Shown here piece after piece: positions 26,072 through 34,866 of a DNA stretch of 64,000 bases (position 1 is its first letter; each line of letters begins with the position of its first letter). The position numbers were made by a program, and so were the translations under genes. Under the pieces are notes generated by a model. That model was not told the DNA's origin, made no database searches, and worked only from the letters and a program-made list of their open reading frames with translations. The stretch spans positions 62,001 to 126,000 of the forward strand of contig JAYSGB010000001.1 of assembly GCA_041913045.1 (NCBI GenBank), given 5' to 3'. Source of the stretch: CAMLOF01 sp041913045. GTDB lineage: Bacteria > Pseudomonadota > Gammaproteobacteria > Burkholderiales > Burkholderiaceae_C.

Positions 26072-26194
26072 GGGCGTTCTTCTCCTCTGCAAATGGGTTT
26101 GGCTGAGTGAATGAGCGGACTGAAGCAAGAAAGTTGCCGGTTTGCGCAAGAATGCTGGAAAAACGTGCAACGCACTCTTCCAGTCCGCCTACCG

Positions 26195-26590
26195 ATGAAA
26201 CCCCTTGAGACCGCACGAGCCTGGGCCAGGCGCGTCAAGCGCGACGCCATGACGCTCTGGTTTGCACGCACCCACCCCGACACACCTTGGCATGCCAAGG
26301 CGCTCGGGGCGTTTGTGGTGGCCTACGCGCTCAGCCCTATCGACCTGATCCCAGACTTTATTCCGATCCTGGGTTACGTGGATGACGTCATTTTGCTGCC
26401 CGCACTGATCTGGCTGACGGTTCGCCTGCTGCCGCCCCATGTACTGGCGGAGTCAAGGCTGAAGGCAGAACAATGGATGGCCGATGAGAACGCCCGCCCG
26501 CGCAGCCTCGCCGGGGCACTGGCCATTGGCGCCATCTGGTTGGCGGTGGGTTTGAGCCTGGCTTTGTGGGTAGCCAGCGCTGTGTTGTAA
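26195..26590 (+). CDS. DUF1232 (YkvA-like) small membrane protein
   Basis: The 131-residue protein carries the DUF1232 core HAKALGAFVVAYALSPIDLIPDFIPILGYVDDVILLP (about 37-75) with its diagnostic SPIDLIPDFIP motif, and a second hydrophobic helix near the C-terminus (LAGALAIGAIWLAVGLSLALWV). The function of the family is unknown; it is found in small inner-membrane proteins. ATG 26195 is taken as the start; the frame is open upstream to ATG 26111, which would add 28 polar residues. It is divergent from the antiporter operon and lies 38 bases before the broken c-di-GMP gene. Confidence 0.85.
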   Translation: MKPLETARAWARRVKRDAMTLWFARTHPDTPWHAKALGAFVVAYALSPIDLIPDFIPILGYVDDVILLPALIWLTVRLLPPHVLAESRLKAEQWMADENARPRSLAGALAIGAIWLAVGLSLALWVASAVL

Positions 26591-28303
26591 TCTGATAAAG
26601 CCTTGTAGGTCGGCTAGGAGCATCGTGCATGCTTGGGAGCGTTCTTGCCAGACTGGACCCTCAGCGCAGCGTGCGCGCGCGCTTGTCAGCGCTCATGGGG
26701 GTATCCGGCTTCTTTTTCTGCATCTTGCTCGTGCTGCTCATGGGCTACCGCGCGGAGCACCGTGAACGCCAAACCCTGCAACAGGCGTTGCACTCATCGG
26801 CCCTCACCATTGCCCACCTCATCGCGCAAGACATACGCACCCGGCGCGACGAACTGGCCTTGCTGGCGCTGGCGATCGGCAACGAACACCCCGAAGAAAT
26901 TGACGAGCTGAAAGCCCTGCTCAACAAGGTAAAGGCGTCTACCCCTGCCTATGCGTTGATTGGGCTGGCAGACTGGACAGGCAAAGTCATCATCGCTTCT
27001 GATGAAATGCTGGAAGGCGAGTCCGTTACTCAACGTCTGTGGTTCCAGCAAGGACGGCAAGGTGTCTACTTTGGGGACCCTCACGAAGCCGTGCTGCTGG
27101 CCAAATTCCTGCCACGTGGGGCAAACGGCGATCTACCCCGCTTTGTGGACATTGCCCTACCGGTGTCGAGCAAGTCGGGCACAGAAGACTGGGTGCTGGG
27201 CGGCCACCTCTATTGGGATTGGGCCGAAAAAGCCATCAGGTCGGCCACGGCAGGGTTGGGACTTGACGACGTGGACGTGCTGGTTGCCGATGCCGAAGGC
27301 AATTGGCTGGTGACGCCACCAGACGTGACCAGCAGGAGCCTGCCGGAATACCTGCAAGACAGCGCGGCAAACAAGCAGTATCTGCAGGCTGTGGTCCACA
27401 TGGCACCCAGCGATGGCAACGACAACCTTGTCCACTGGAGCGTGCTGGTTCGCGAACCCCGGGTTCACGCGCTGGCGGCCGTGCTGGACGATAGGCGCGA
27501 GGTGTTGCTGCTCGCGGTGGCAGCGGCCATGGCATTCGCCGCGCTCGCGTGGGTTGTGGCCGGCTGGATGGCCAGGCCTCTGCTGGCACTTGCAGACATG
27601 GCTCGCACGCTGCGCCCTTCTGCCAAACTGCCGCAGGAGCGGTGACGAAACACACTTTGTCTCAGACGTCATCAAGGACCTTTCCAGCCTGGACGCACTG
27701 ACGGGGCTCTTCAACCGCAAGCGGCTACTGGAGGAGGTGAGCACCACAGTGGCAGCCATGGCAAGCAAGGGGCGTTATGGCGCTCTGATCGTGATGAACC
27801 TGGACGGCTTCCGCAAGCTCAACGACGCGCAAGGGCACGACGCTGGCGACCATGTGTTGCTGGAGGTGACACGCCGCTTGAGGGAGTCGGTTGGCGAGCC
27901 GGGCTGCCTGGCCCGCCTGGGGGCCGACGAATTTGCTCTCTTGGTGCCCGATCTGGGCACCAGCAGTGAGCGCGCCAGCGTGATCGCCAGGGTGTACGCC
28001 GAACAGATGCTCGCAACACTGGACGCCCCTATCGTCATAGAAGGTGTTGAGCTCTCATGCAGGGCATCGGCAGGTTACAGGGTCTTCGATGGTGTGGAAC
28101 AGAAGTCGGCCTCCGAGTTGCTCAAGCAGGTCGATCTGGCGCTGACCCAGGCCAAGGCCAGCCACTACGTGAACGCGGTGATGTTCGACCAGTCCATGCA
28201 GGACCGCTTTGCAGCGCAGGTAGCCCTGGAGGAAGAACTGGCCAGGGCCATTCCCGCTGAGCTGGTACTCGTCTACCAGCCCCAGGTGGACATCAACGAA
28301 CGG

Positions 28304-28306
28304 TTA
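28304..28306 (+). repeat. Left target-site duplication (TTA) of the IS5-family element
   Basis: TTA at 28304-28306 matches TTA at 29239-29241 on the other side of the element. A TNA duplication is what the IS427 group of the IS5 family makes. Collapsing the two copies restores the reading frame of the interrupted EAL domain, which fixes the element ends. Confidence 0.85.
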
Positions 28307-29238
28307 GAACTTATCCGTAAATAGTTAGAATATCAATCCGAGCCGCAGTGGACGCGGTGTCGGGGTGATGCGGTGAGCAAACGAGTTGATTCCTGGGTTG
28401 TAACAGATGAGTTCTGGCAGCGCGTGGAACCACTGATTCCTCAGCGTGTGCTGGTGCCGGGCAAGCAGTATGTTCGCAAGCCTGGTGCCGGTAGACCGGC
28501 CAAGCCGGCCCGCCAGGTGTTTGAGGCCATTGTGTTTGTCCTGCGCACAGGCTGCCAGTGGAAGGCGCTTCCCGCTGAGCGATTTGGCAGCGCCAGCGCC
28601 ATCCACAAACGCTTTCTCGAATGGGAGCGCGCAGGCTTCTTTGAGGCAGTCTGGAAAGCCGGATTAGCGGAATACGATGACATGCAAGGCATCGCGTGGC
28701 GCTGGCAAAGCATCGATGGCGCGATGATGAAGGCGCCATTGGCTCAAGAGGCCGTCGGGGCGAACCCCACGGACCGGGGGAAAAAAGGGAAGCAAACGAC
28801 ACCTGCTGGTGGACGGCCGTGGCGTCCCGTTGTCGCTCGTCGTGAGCGGGGCCAACGTCCACGATTGCAAGAGACTTGATGCGGTGCTCGATGCCATTGT
28901 CATCAAGCGCAAGCGTCCACCCCAAAGACGGCACAAACATCTGTGTGCCGACGCCGGCTACCGTGGCGCGGAACATCTGCGCACCATCGAGCGTCACGGG
29001 TATATCCCTCATGTTGTCGGTCGTCGCACAGAGGCCGAGGCCAAGCGCCGCAACCCGAAGAACAAGGCCAGGCGCTGGGTGGTCGAGGTGTGCCACAGTT
29101 GGTTCAACCGTTTCCGAAAACTGCTCGTGCGTTATGAGAAGCTCGAGCGCAGCTTCCTCGCGCTCAACCACCTTGCCGCGGCAATCATTGCGTTTCGCAA
29201 GGTACCGCTGAGCGTCAACATAATTTACGGATAGATTC
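28307..29238 (+). mobile_element. IS5-family insertion sequence (IS427 group), 932 bp
   Basis: The element is bounded by 16-bp imperfect terminal inverted repeats: GAACTTATCCGTAAAT at 28307-28322 and ATTTACGGATAGATTC at 29223-29238 (14 of 16 match). It is flanked by the TTA duplication and carries one transposase in two overlapping frames. Size, ends, TNA target and transposase type all agree with the IS427 group. It has landed inside the EAL domain of a c-di-GMP gene. Confidence 0.92.
28373..29234 (+). CDS. IS5-family (IS427 group) transposase in two frames
   Basis: The first frame (GTG 28373 to 28879) begins MSKRVDSWVV, includes VFEAIVFVLRTGCQWKALP and carries the first catalytic Asp in WQSIDGAMMKAP. 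The second frame (about 28785 to 29234) continues SKRHLLVDGRGVPLSLVVSGAN, has the second Asp in LCADAGYRG and the catalytic Glu in RRWVVEVCHSWFNRFRKLL. The switch is at a G5-A6-G3 run (28776-28789). Reading A5 instead of A6 would give one continuous DDE protein. It may depend on transcriptional slippage, or the copy may be dead. A -1 programmed shift does not fit the frames. Confidence 0.85.
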
Positions 29239-29241
29239 TTA
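29239..29241 (+). repeat. Right target-site duplication (TTA) of the IS5-family element
   Basis: This is the second TTA, directly before GTCGGCGCCGAAGC of the interrupted EAL domain. See the left copy at 28304-28306. Confidence 0.85.
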
Positions 29242-29852
29242 GTCGGCGCCGAAGCACTTGTTCGCTGGGAAAAACCCGGCAAGGGCATGGTTCCCCCTTC
29301 CCGCTTCATACCGGTGGCCGAGGCGTCAGGGCTGATCATTCCCATCGGGCTGTGGGTCTTGCGCAAGGCCTGTGAAACCTTGCGGCGTTGGCAAGACATT
29401 GAACAGATGGCGCACCTGGTGCTGGCGGTGAACGTGAGTGCAAAGGAGTTTGAGAGCCCGGCTTATGTCAACGAAGTCTTGCGCCTGCTGAACGACACCG
29501 GCATAGACCCTTCCCGCCTGAAACTTGAGCTCACCGAGAGCATTCTGGCCACGGACATTCCAGAAACCATCGAGAAAATGAACGTGCTCAGGGCAAGAGG
29601 CGTGCGGTTCTCGCTGGACGACTTTGGCACCGGATTTTCGTCGCTGGCGTACCTCCAGAAAATGCCGTTGACGCAACTCAAGATCGATCAGTCCTTCGTG
29701 AAGGACGTGACATCCAACGCCAACGATGCAGCGATTGCACGAACCATCATCAGCCTGGGCGCGGGGCTTGAACTGATGGTGATTGCCGAAGGTGTGGAGA
29801 CCGAGGAGCAACGCAGCTTTCTGGCCAACGCGGGCTGCCGCTTCTTTCAAGG

Positions 29853-31832
29853 CTACCTGTTTGGCAAGCCCATGCCACTGGCCGAGCTGGAAGACCGCTC
29901 GACGTATTGAACAGCGCGGTTTCGTCCCATCATCTTGGCGCTGTAGAGGGCGTCGTCTGCGTACCTGAGCAGGGTTTCTGAGTCTGCTTCGGGGTGGGGA
30001 GCCAGCGCAGCGACTCCGACGCTGACAGTAACCACTCGCGCCACGGGGGACGCTGCATGCGGTATCTGCAACGCAGCCACAGCCTCTACGATTTCCCGCG
30101 CCTTCTGGAGTGCGCCGTCCATGTCGGTATCGGGCAGCACAGCAACGAATTCCTCCCCACCATAGCGCGCAACGATGTCACGCGGGCGCCTGCACAGGGT
30201 TTGAAAGGCCGAAGCCACCTGCTTCAGGCACTCGTCTCCCTGCAAGTGACCATAGTTGTCGTTGTAGCGCTTGAAGTGATCGATATCCAGCAGCAGGATG
30301 GCCAGGCTCTGGCCCTCGCGCATGCAGGCTCGCCATTCCGTGGACAGACCATCATCAAAGCGGCGGCGGTTGAACACACCTGTCAGGCCGTCGTGAAAGG
30401 CCATGTCGTGGAGCTGTGCTTTTTGCGCTTCCAGGCGTACGTTGAGCTGTTCAATCTCGCGCCTGGCCGCCTGGTCCGCCGTCACGTCGCGTCCGCTGAG
30501 GAAGAACTGGTCCTCCGAGAACAGCGCTCGCCATTCAACCTCCAGGTAATGCCCCGAGGCATGCCTCATTCGCATGATGAACCCGAGAGTGGCTATGTCC
30601 GCCAGCAGCTTCTCGCGCTTCGCTTCGATCTTGTGCAGATCGTCAGGATGGATCAACTCGCGCACGTCCGTGCCGATGAGTTGCTGCTCGGGGTAGCCCA
30701 GCATGCGCTGCCAGGCTTCATTGACCCGCTTGAAGCGGCCCTGTCTGTCCAGCACCGCGAACAGGTCGAGGTTCACACTGAAGAAGCGGCTCAGCACCTC
30801 CTCGCGCTCGCGAATCTCCCTTCGCGCCTCCCAGGATGACCGCTTGGCATGAAGACGCAGTTTCTGGTTGATCAGCAGCCCGCTGGCTGCGCTGATGAGC
30901 ACGGCGGCGAAGATAAGCGTGTAGTTGATCCGCAGCGCGTCCGATGGCTGATACACCTCGTCCAAACCCCGGCCAATACCCAGAACGAGCGGCACGCTCA
31001 GGTTCAGGTCCGGCACATCGACGGTTCTGATGACCATGAACCGGCGTTGACCGGTACCCAGAGACACAGCTTGATGAACGGTTTCAACCTGCCCGCTCTG
31101 CATGTGTTTGGCGAACAGCGACCCTGGCCGGTTCAGCTGCAGACCCGACTGCCCGGCCCGGTCGGGCTCCATCATGAACTGCACACCGCCGCCATGGGCA
31201 ATGGATACCCACATGTCTGGCGCGTACAGCACCGAATTGAGCAACACGCGGTAATAGGCAGGCTGCAGGCCGGCAGCAACCATGCCCTTGAACTCACCGT
31301 TCGGCCCTGCAATGACCCGCATGATGTTGATCAGGTAGTCCCCCTGCAAGGTGGTGAAGGGCTCGCTGATGTAGAGCTGGTCTTGCTTGGGGTTCTGCCG
31401 GACCGGCACGAAATACGGGCGCTGGGAATAGTCGCGCCCCACGAATTCAGCAGCATTGCTGCTGAAGGCCCGCCCTATGCCGTTTTCGTCGAGGTAAAAG
31501 AGCGTATTGACGTCGGGCATGGCGTTGTTCAGCGCGTCGAGGTAGCCGCCTGCTTCAGCCATGCCGCCCGGGCGCTGCTGCCAGCCTGGCAGGCGGGCCA
31601 TGAAGCCCTCAAGAGCCTGGTTCACCCCTTCGAGTTGACGCACCGCGTTGCGCTCGATCACCGTGGCCTGGGCATGCAGGCGCTCGGTTTCGCGCTTCTC
31701 CAACGCGTGGCGGTCTGCTTGCCAGTCCCAGGCCAGCAGGCCGCCGAATGCGGCCAGTATCAGGGCAAGTGCAAGCCATTCCCACGCGAAGCGCCTGAGC
31801 AAGGGGCGTTTGTCAAACTGCGTGGCAACCAT
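29853..31832 (-). CDS. Membrane diguanylate cyclase with Cache-like and PAS domains
   Basis: A 659-residue protein. TM1 is at 17-37, an extracytoplasmic Cache-like sensor at about 45-295 (GRDYSQRPYFVPVR, ISEPFTTLQGDYLINIMR), TM2 at 305-322, PAS at about 350-455 (FAVLDRQGRFKRVNEAWQRMLGY) and GGDEF at 475-645. The catalytic motif is GGEEF (558-562) and an inhibitory-site RxxD (RPRD, 549-552) lies five residues before it. It should be an active, feedback-inhibited c-di-GMP synthase. Its last 58 bases are antisense to the end of the EAL pseudogene, giving an unusual Ser-rich tail after NRAVQYVER. Confidence 0.9.
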   Translation of the reverse strand: MVATQFDKRPLLRRFAWEWLALALILAAFGGLLAWDWQADRHALEKRETERLHAQATVIERNAVRQLEGVNQALEGFMARLPGWQQRPGGMAEAGGYLDALNNAMPDVNTLFYLDENGIGRAFSSNAAEFVGRDYSQRPYFVPVRQNPKQDQLYISEPFTTLQGDYLINIMRVIAGPNGEFKGMVAAGLQPAYYRVLLNSVLYAPDMWVSIAHGGGVQFMMEPDRAGQSGLQLNRPGSLFAKHMQSGQVETVHQAVSLGTGQRRFMVIRTVDVPDLNLSVPLVLGIGRGLDEVYQPSDALRINYTLIFAAVLISAASGLLINQKLRLHAKRSSWEARREIREREEVLSRFFSVNLDLFAVLDRQGRFKRVNEAWQRMLGYPEQQLIGTDVRELIHPDDLHKIEAKREKLLADIATLGFIMRMRHASGHYLEVEWRALFSEDQFFLSGRDVTADQAARREIEQLNVRLEAQKAQLHDMAFHDGLTGVFNRRRFDDGLSTEWRACMREGQSLAILLLDIDHFKRYNDNYGHLQGDECLKQVASAFQTLCRRPRDIVARYGGEEFVAVLPDTDMDGALQKAREIVEAVAALQIPHAASPVARVVTVSVGVAALAPHPEADSETLLRYADDALYSAKMMGRNRAVQYVERSSSSASGMGLPNR

Positions 31833-32050
31833 GCTTTTTGCTTAGATGTCGACTTGCGAATTTTCTTTTTATAGCATTTAAATGTATCTTCAATCATGCA
31901 TTTCTGAAAGATAACCGGAAACAGTGCAGGGTATCTTGTAGCCGACCAAGCACACCCCGAAATGCGCTGGCATACCTCACGAATAAATGCTAATCTCGCT
32001 CCGCACCCCCAACTATGGAGGTGTCCATGTACATTGAAAGGAGCGAGCCC

Positions 32051-32386
32051 ATGGCCGGCAAATTCGAGGTTTACAAGGACAAGGGTGGTGAGTTCAGGTT
32101 CAGCCTGAAAGCCAGCAACGGACAAGCGATTCTGGCGAGCGAAGGCTACAAGACCAAGCCCTCGTGCTTGAGCGGGGTGGAGTCGGTAAAGAAGAACGCC
32201 ACCAATGACTCGCTGTACGAGCGCAAGCAGACGGCGTCTGGCAAGCACATGTTCAACCTCAAGGCCACCAATGGGCAGGTGATCGGGACGAGTGAACTCT
32301 ACGAGAGCGTGGCCTCCCGCGACAACGGCATAGAGTCCGTGAAGAAGAACGCGCCCGAGGCATCGGTAAACGACACCACGGCCTGA
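32051..32386 (+). CDS. YegP-family (DUF1508) two-repeat protein
   Basis: A small 111-residue protein built of two DUF1508/YegP repeats. The first reads GKFEVYKDKGGEFRFSLKAS with GQAILASEGY and the second ASGKHMFNLKATNGQVIG with TSELYES. Each ends in the family's GxESVKKNA segment (GVESVKKNAT, GIESVKKNAP). The biochemical role of the family is unknown. The ATG at 32051 is chosen for the AAAGGAG ribosome-binding site; an upstream ATG at 32027 is less well placed. The 218-base stretch upstream (31833-32050) is AT-rich near 31860-31900 and contains no other gene that I can see. Confidence 0.9.
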   Translation: MAGKFEVYKDKGGEFRFSLKASNGQAILASEGYKTKPSCLSGVESVKKNATNDSLYERKQTASGKHMFNLKATNGQVIGTSELYESVASRDNGIESVKKNAPEASVNDTTA

Positions 32387-32406
32387 GCGGGCGCGTGGCT
32401 GGCGCC

Positions 32407-34755
32407 TCAGAGCGCCAACACAATTTTTTGCGTGGCGGCCCTGGAGCAGCAGGCCAGCATACGCTTGTTGGCCGCGCGTTCGGTCTTGGTCAAGACCTTG
32501 TCGCGGTGGTCAACGTCGCCGTCCACCACGGCCACCTCACAGGTGCCGCACAAGCCTTCGCCACAGTCGCACGGCACGTCAATGCCTGCGGATTGCAGCG
32601 CCTGCAGCAGGGTGCGGTCGGCAGGCACCAGCACTTCCAGGCCTGAATCCTTGAGTTGCGCGACGAACGCATGTTCTTTGCTCGGGTCCAGCGCGCCACC
32701 TTCGGCGTGGAAGTGTTCGAAGTGCAGCACGCCTTCGGGCCATTTCTCGGCCATGGTCTCCAGTTGGTCTATCAGCCGAACCGGGCCGCAGGCGTACACA
32801 CGTGTGCCCGCGTCCACCGTGGCCAGCAGGCGCGGCAAGTCCATGCGTAGGCCTTCGGCCTTGATGTGCAGCTTCAGATTGCCCGCGTGGTCTTGCTCCA
32901 GCCGGGGCAGCATGGCCATGTGCTGGCGTGTGCGCCCGGCGTAGTGCAGTTCGTACGGCTTGCCCAGCTGCTTCAGGCGGTCGGCCATGGCCACCATGGG
33001 GGTGATGCCTATGCCCCCGGCAATGAGCACGAAACGGTCGGCAGACTCGTCCAGCCGGAACAGGTTCTTGGGGCCCGAGAGTTGCAGCGTGCTGCCCACG
33101 GCCAGTTCGTCGCAGAAGTGGCGTGAGCCGCCCCGGCCTTCGGCCTCGCGCTGCACCACCACTTCCAGGGTCTTGCGGTCGGCGGCACGACCGCACAGCG
33201 AGTATTTGCGCCGGAAGCCGCCAGCCATCAGGTCCACGTGCGCGCCCGCAGTCCAGGCGGGCATGTCGGCACCTTCAGGGTCGGCCAACACAAAGCGGTA
33301 AAGGCCTTCGCCTTCGGCGTGCTTCTGGCACACCACCACCGTTCTGGCAATGTTGTCCTTGGCGGGAGGCCCGATGTAGAAGTCCTCGCTCTGGCGAGAG
33401 ACTATGGTGGGGTCGGTTCGCTCGGGGTTTTGTGCCGGGTCCCACTCCACCCAGAGTTCGCCAGGGCCACGGAAGGATGTGTTGGGCAGGAAGTCGAAGC
33501 GCTGCCCCTCCACCAGGCGAATGTGCGGCAGGCGGCGGGCGAATTCTTCCAGGAACACACGCATCTGCATGCGCCCGATGTTCTTGCCCATGCACTGGTG
33601 CGCGCCATAGCCAAAGGTGAGGTGTTCCACCGCGTTCTCGCGGTACAGGTCCACTTCGTCGGGGTTTTCAAAGTGGCGTGGGTCGAAATTGGCCGACGCC
33701 TGCACGATCAACAGTTTGCCGCCCTTGGGTATGGACACACCACCCACCGTGGCGTCTGCCGTGGCCACGCGGCGCCAGGCAATGATGGAACCCGCGACCC
33801 GCAGGCACTCCTCCACGGCATTGGGAATCAACGCGGGGTTCTTGCAGATCGCGTCCCAGGCCTGGCGGTGCGTCAGCAGCGTCATGAAGGCGTTGGCCGT
33901 GGCGTTGGAGGTGGTTTCGTGCGCGGCCGCCAGGATCGCCATCATCATGGAGCGCAGATAGGACAGCGTGACGTTGTCCGGGTGCTTGAGGTGTTCGCGG
34001 ATGGTTTCATACATCCAGCCCTCGCCATCAGGGTGGGCCATCATGCCGTCAAGGATCTGCTGCGCGGTTTGCCAGAAGCGGCCCACGTTCTCGGCGATTT
34101 GCAGTTGTTCCTGTGCCGTGGGGCGGCCCCAGGTGTTGAGCGTGTGCGCCACGGCAAACTGGCGCAGCTGTTCGGCGCCGTCGTCGGGCACGCCGAGGAA
34201 CTTCAGCGCAATGTTCAGCGGTATTTCGTAGAACATCTCGCGCACCAGGTCGGCACGGCCCTTGTCCACGAAGCGGTCCATGTACTGGCGCGCCAGCGCA
34301 CGCACCGTGGGCTCGTACGTAACCAGGCGCTCGGGCAGGAAGGCATCCATCAGCAGGCGGCGGCGCTCCATGTGGTCGGGCTCGTCCTCGTTGACCATGG
34401 TGCGGTTCATAGCGTAGCCGTAGCCCTGCAGGATCTGCATCACTTCTGGTGTGGCGGGGGTGATTTTTTCCAGCGCCACAGAAGGCGAGAACAGGATGTT
34501 GTCGCGGAACACGGCCTTGACGTCTTCATACCGGGTAACCACCCAGTAGCCCAGCTGGGGGCTCCAGAAGACAGGCTCTTGCTCCCGCGCCCAGCGCAGG
34601 TAGTCGGCCGGTGCCTGCATGTAGGCAGGCTCGAAGGGGTTGAAGGCGGCAGCCTTGTCACTCACCGGGCACCCGTTGGGTGCCACAGCGGGGCCCATCA
34701 GGGCCTGGTGATCCACCGGGCAGCGGCCTGCGGAAGGGGGCATGACAGATTGCAT
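32407..34755 (-). CDS. Self-sufficient cytochrome P450 fused to a phthalate-dioxygenase-type reductase and ferredoxin (CYP116B-like)
   Basis: A 782-residue single-chain monooxygenase. The P450 domain covers about 35-440, with the I-helix AAHETTSN (about 277-284), an ERR-type region and the heme loop FGYGAHQCMGKNIGR with ligand Cys388. An FMN/NAD(P)H reductase follows at about 465-690 (RKYSL at 516-520, GGIGITPMV at 580-588, YACGPVRLID). A 2Fe-2S ferredoxin closes the chain at about 697-782, with C731-x4-C736-x2-C739-x29-C769. This order is that of the class VII P450RhF/CYP116B enzymes, which need no partner. The ATG at 34755 is preceded by GGAG; TTG 34767 is the next in-frame start. The natural substrate is unknown. 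It lies downstream of an IclR gene, behind an inverted-repeat operator. Confidence 0.95.
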   Translation of the reverse strand: MQSVMPPSAGRCPVDHQALMGPAVAPNGCPVSDKAAAFNPFEPAYMQAPADYLRWAREQEPVFWSPQLGYWVVTRYEDVKAVFRDNILFSPSVALEKITPATPEVMQILQGYGYAMNRTMVNEDEPDHMERRRLLMDAFLPERLVTYEPTVRALARQYMDRFVDKGRADLVREMFYEIPLNIALKFLGVPDDGAEQLRQFAVAHTLNTWGRPTAQEQLQIAENVGRFWQTAQQILDGMMAHPDGEGWMYETIREHLKHPDNVTLSYLRSMMMAILAAAHETTSNATANAFMTLLTHRQAWDAICKNPALIPNAVEECLRVAGSIIAWRRVATADATVGGVSIPKGGKLLIVQASANFDPRHFENPDEVDLYRENAVEHLTFGYGAHQCMGKNIGRMQMRVFLEEFARRLPHIRLVEGQRFDFLPNTSFRGPGELWVEWDPAQNPERTDPTIVSRQSEDFYIGPPAKDNIARTVVVCQKHAEGEGLYRFVLADPEGADMPAWTAGAHVDLMAGGFRRKYSLCGRAADRKTLEVVVQREAEGRGGSRHFCDELAVGSTLQLSGPKNLFRLDESADRFVLIAGGIGITPMVAMADRLKQLGKPYELHYAGRTRQHMAMLPRLEQDHAGNLKLHIKAEGLRMDLPRLLATVDAGTRVYACGPVRLIDQLETMAEKWPEGVLHFEHFHAEGGALDPSKEHAFVAQLKDSGLEVLVPADRTLLQALQSAGIDVPCDCGEGLCGTCEVAVVDGDVDHRDKVLTKTERAANKRMLACCSRAATQKIVLAL

Positions 34756-34779
34756 GGCTGGCTCCAAGACATCACATTA

Positions 34780-34798
34780 TGCGTAAGTGTATTACGCA
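34780..34798. promoter_or_regulatory. Inverted-repeat operator upstream of the P450 gene
   Basis: TGCGTAA (34780-34786) and TTACGCA (34792-34798) form a perfect 7-bp inverted repeat with a 5-base spacer. It starts 25 bases upstream of the P450 start codon. The same half-site recurs in the palindrome between iclR and the Bug receptor gene, which suggests one regulator for both. Confidence 0.6.
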
Positions 34799-34866
34799 AT
34801 AAGTAATTTGAAAGCCTGGGGTTTACCCGCGACGTGGGCGGGCCCTGCACTCCCGCCAGAGCAGGT

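Larger units (their letters stand above)
26629..29910 (+). pseudogene. GGDEF-EAL c-di-GMP protein broken by a frameshift and an IS5-family insertion
   Basis: The gene once encoded a sensor-GGDEF-EAL protein. The N-terminal part (26629-27645, 338 residues) has TM helices, a Cache-like sensor (about 45-290) and a second TM (LLLAVAAAMAFAALAWVVAG). It stops at TGA 27643-27645. The GGDEF part continues in the next frame (HFVSDVIKDLSSLDALTGLF; degenerate GADEF) to 28306. Removing one base near 27640 (CGGTGA to CGTGA) joins the two frames. An IS sits at 28307-29238, flanked by TTA. Deleting the IS and one TTA restores DINERLVGAEALVRW in frame, and the EAL domain continues to 29910. TAGGAG precedes the ATG. 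Two independent lesions make it a convincing pseudogene. Confidence 0.9.

Noticed and set aside
28785..28879. Programmed -1 frameshift in the transposase
   Set aside because: The two frames differ by +1 (or -2), so a -1 shift at the A6 run would not join them.
28310..29241. Alternative IS ends with a CTTA target duplication
   Set aside because: CTTA also flanks the element, but removing it does not restore the EAL reading frame, while TTA with the GAACTTATCC end does, and it extends the inverted repeats.
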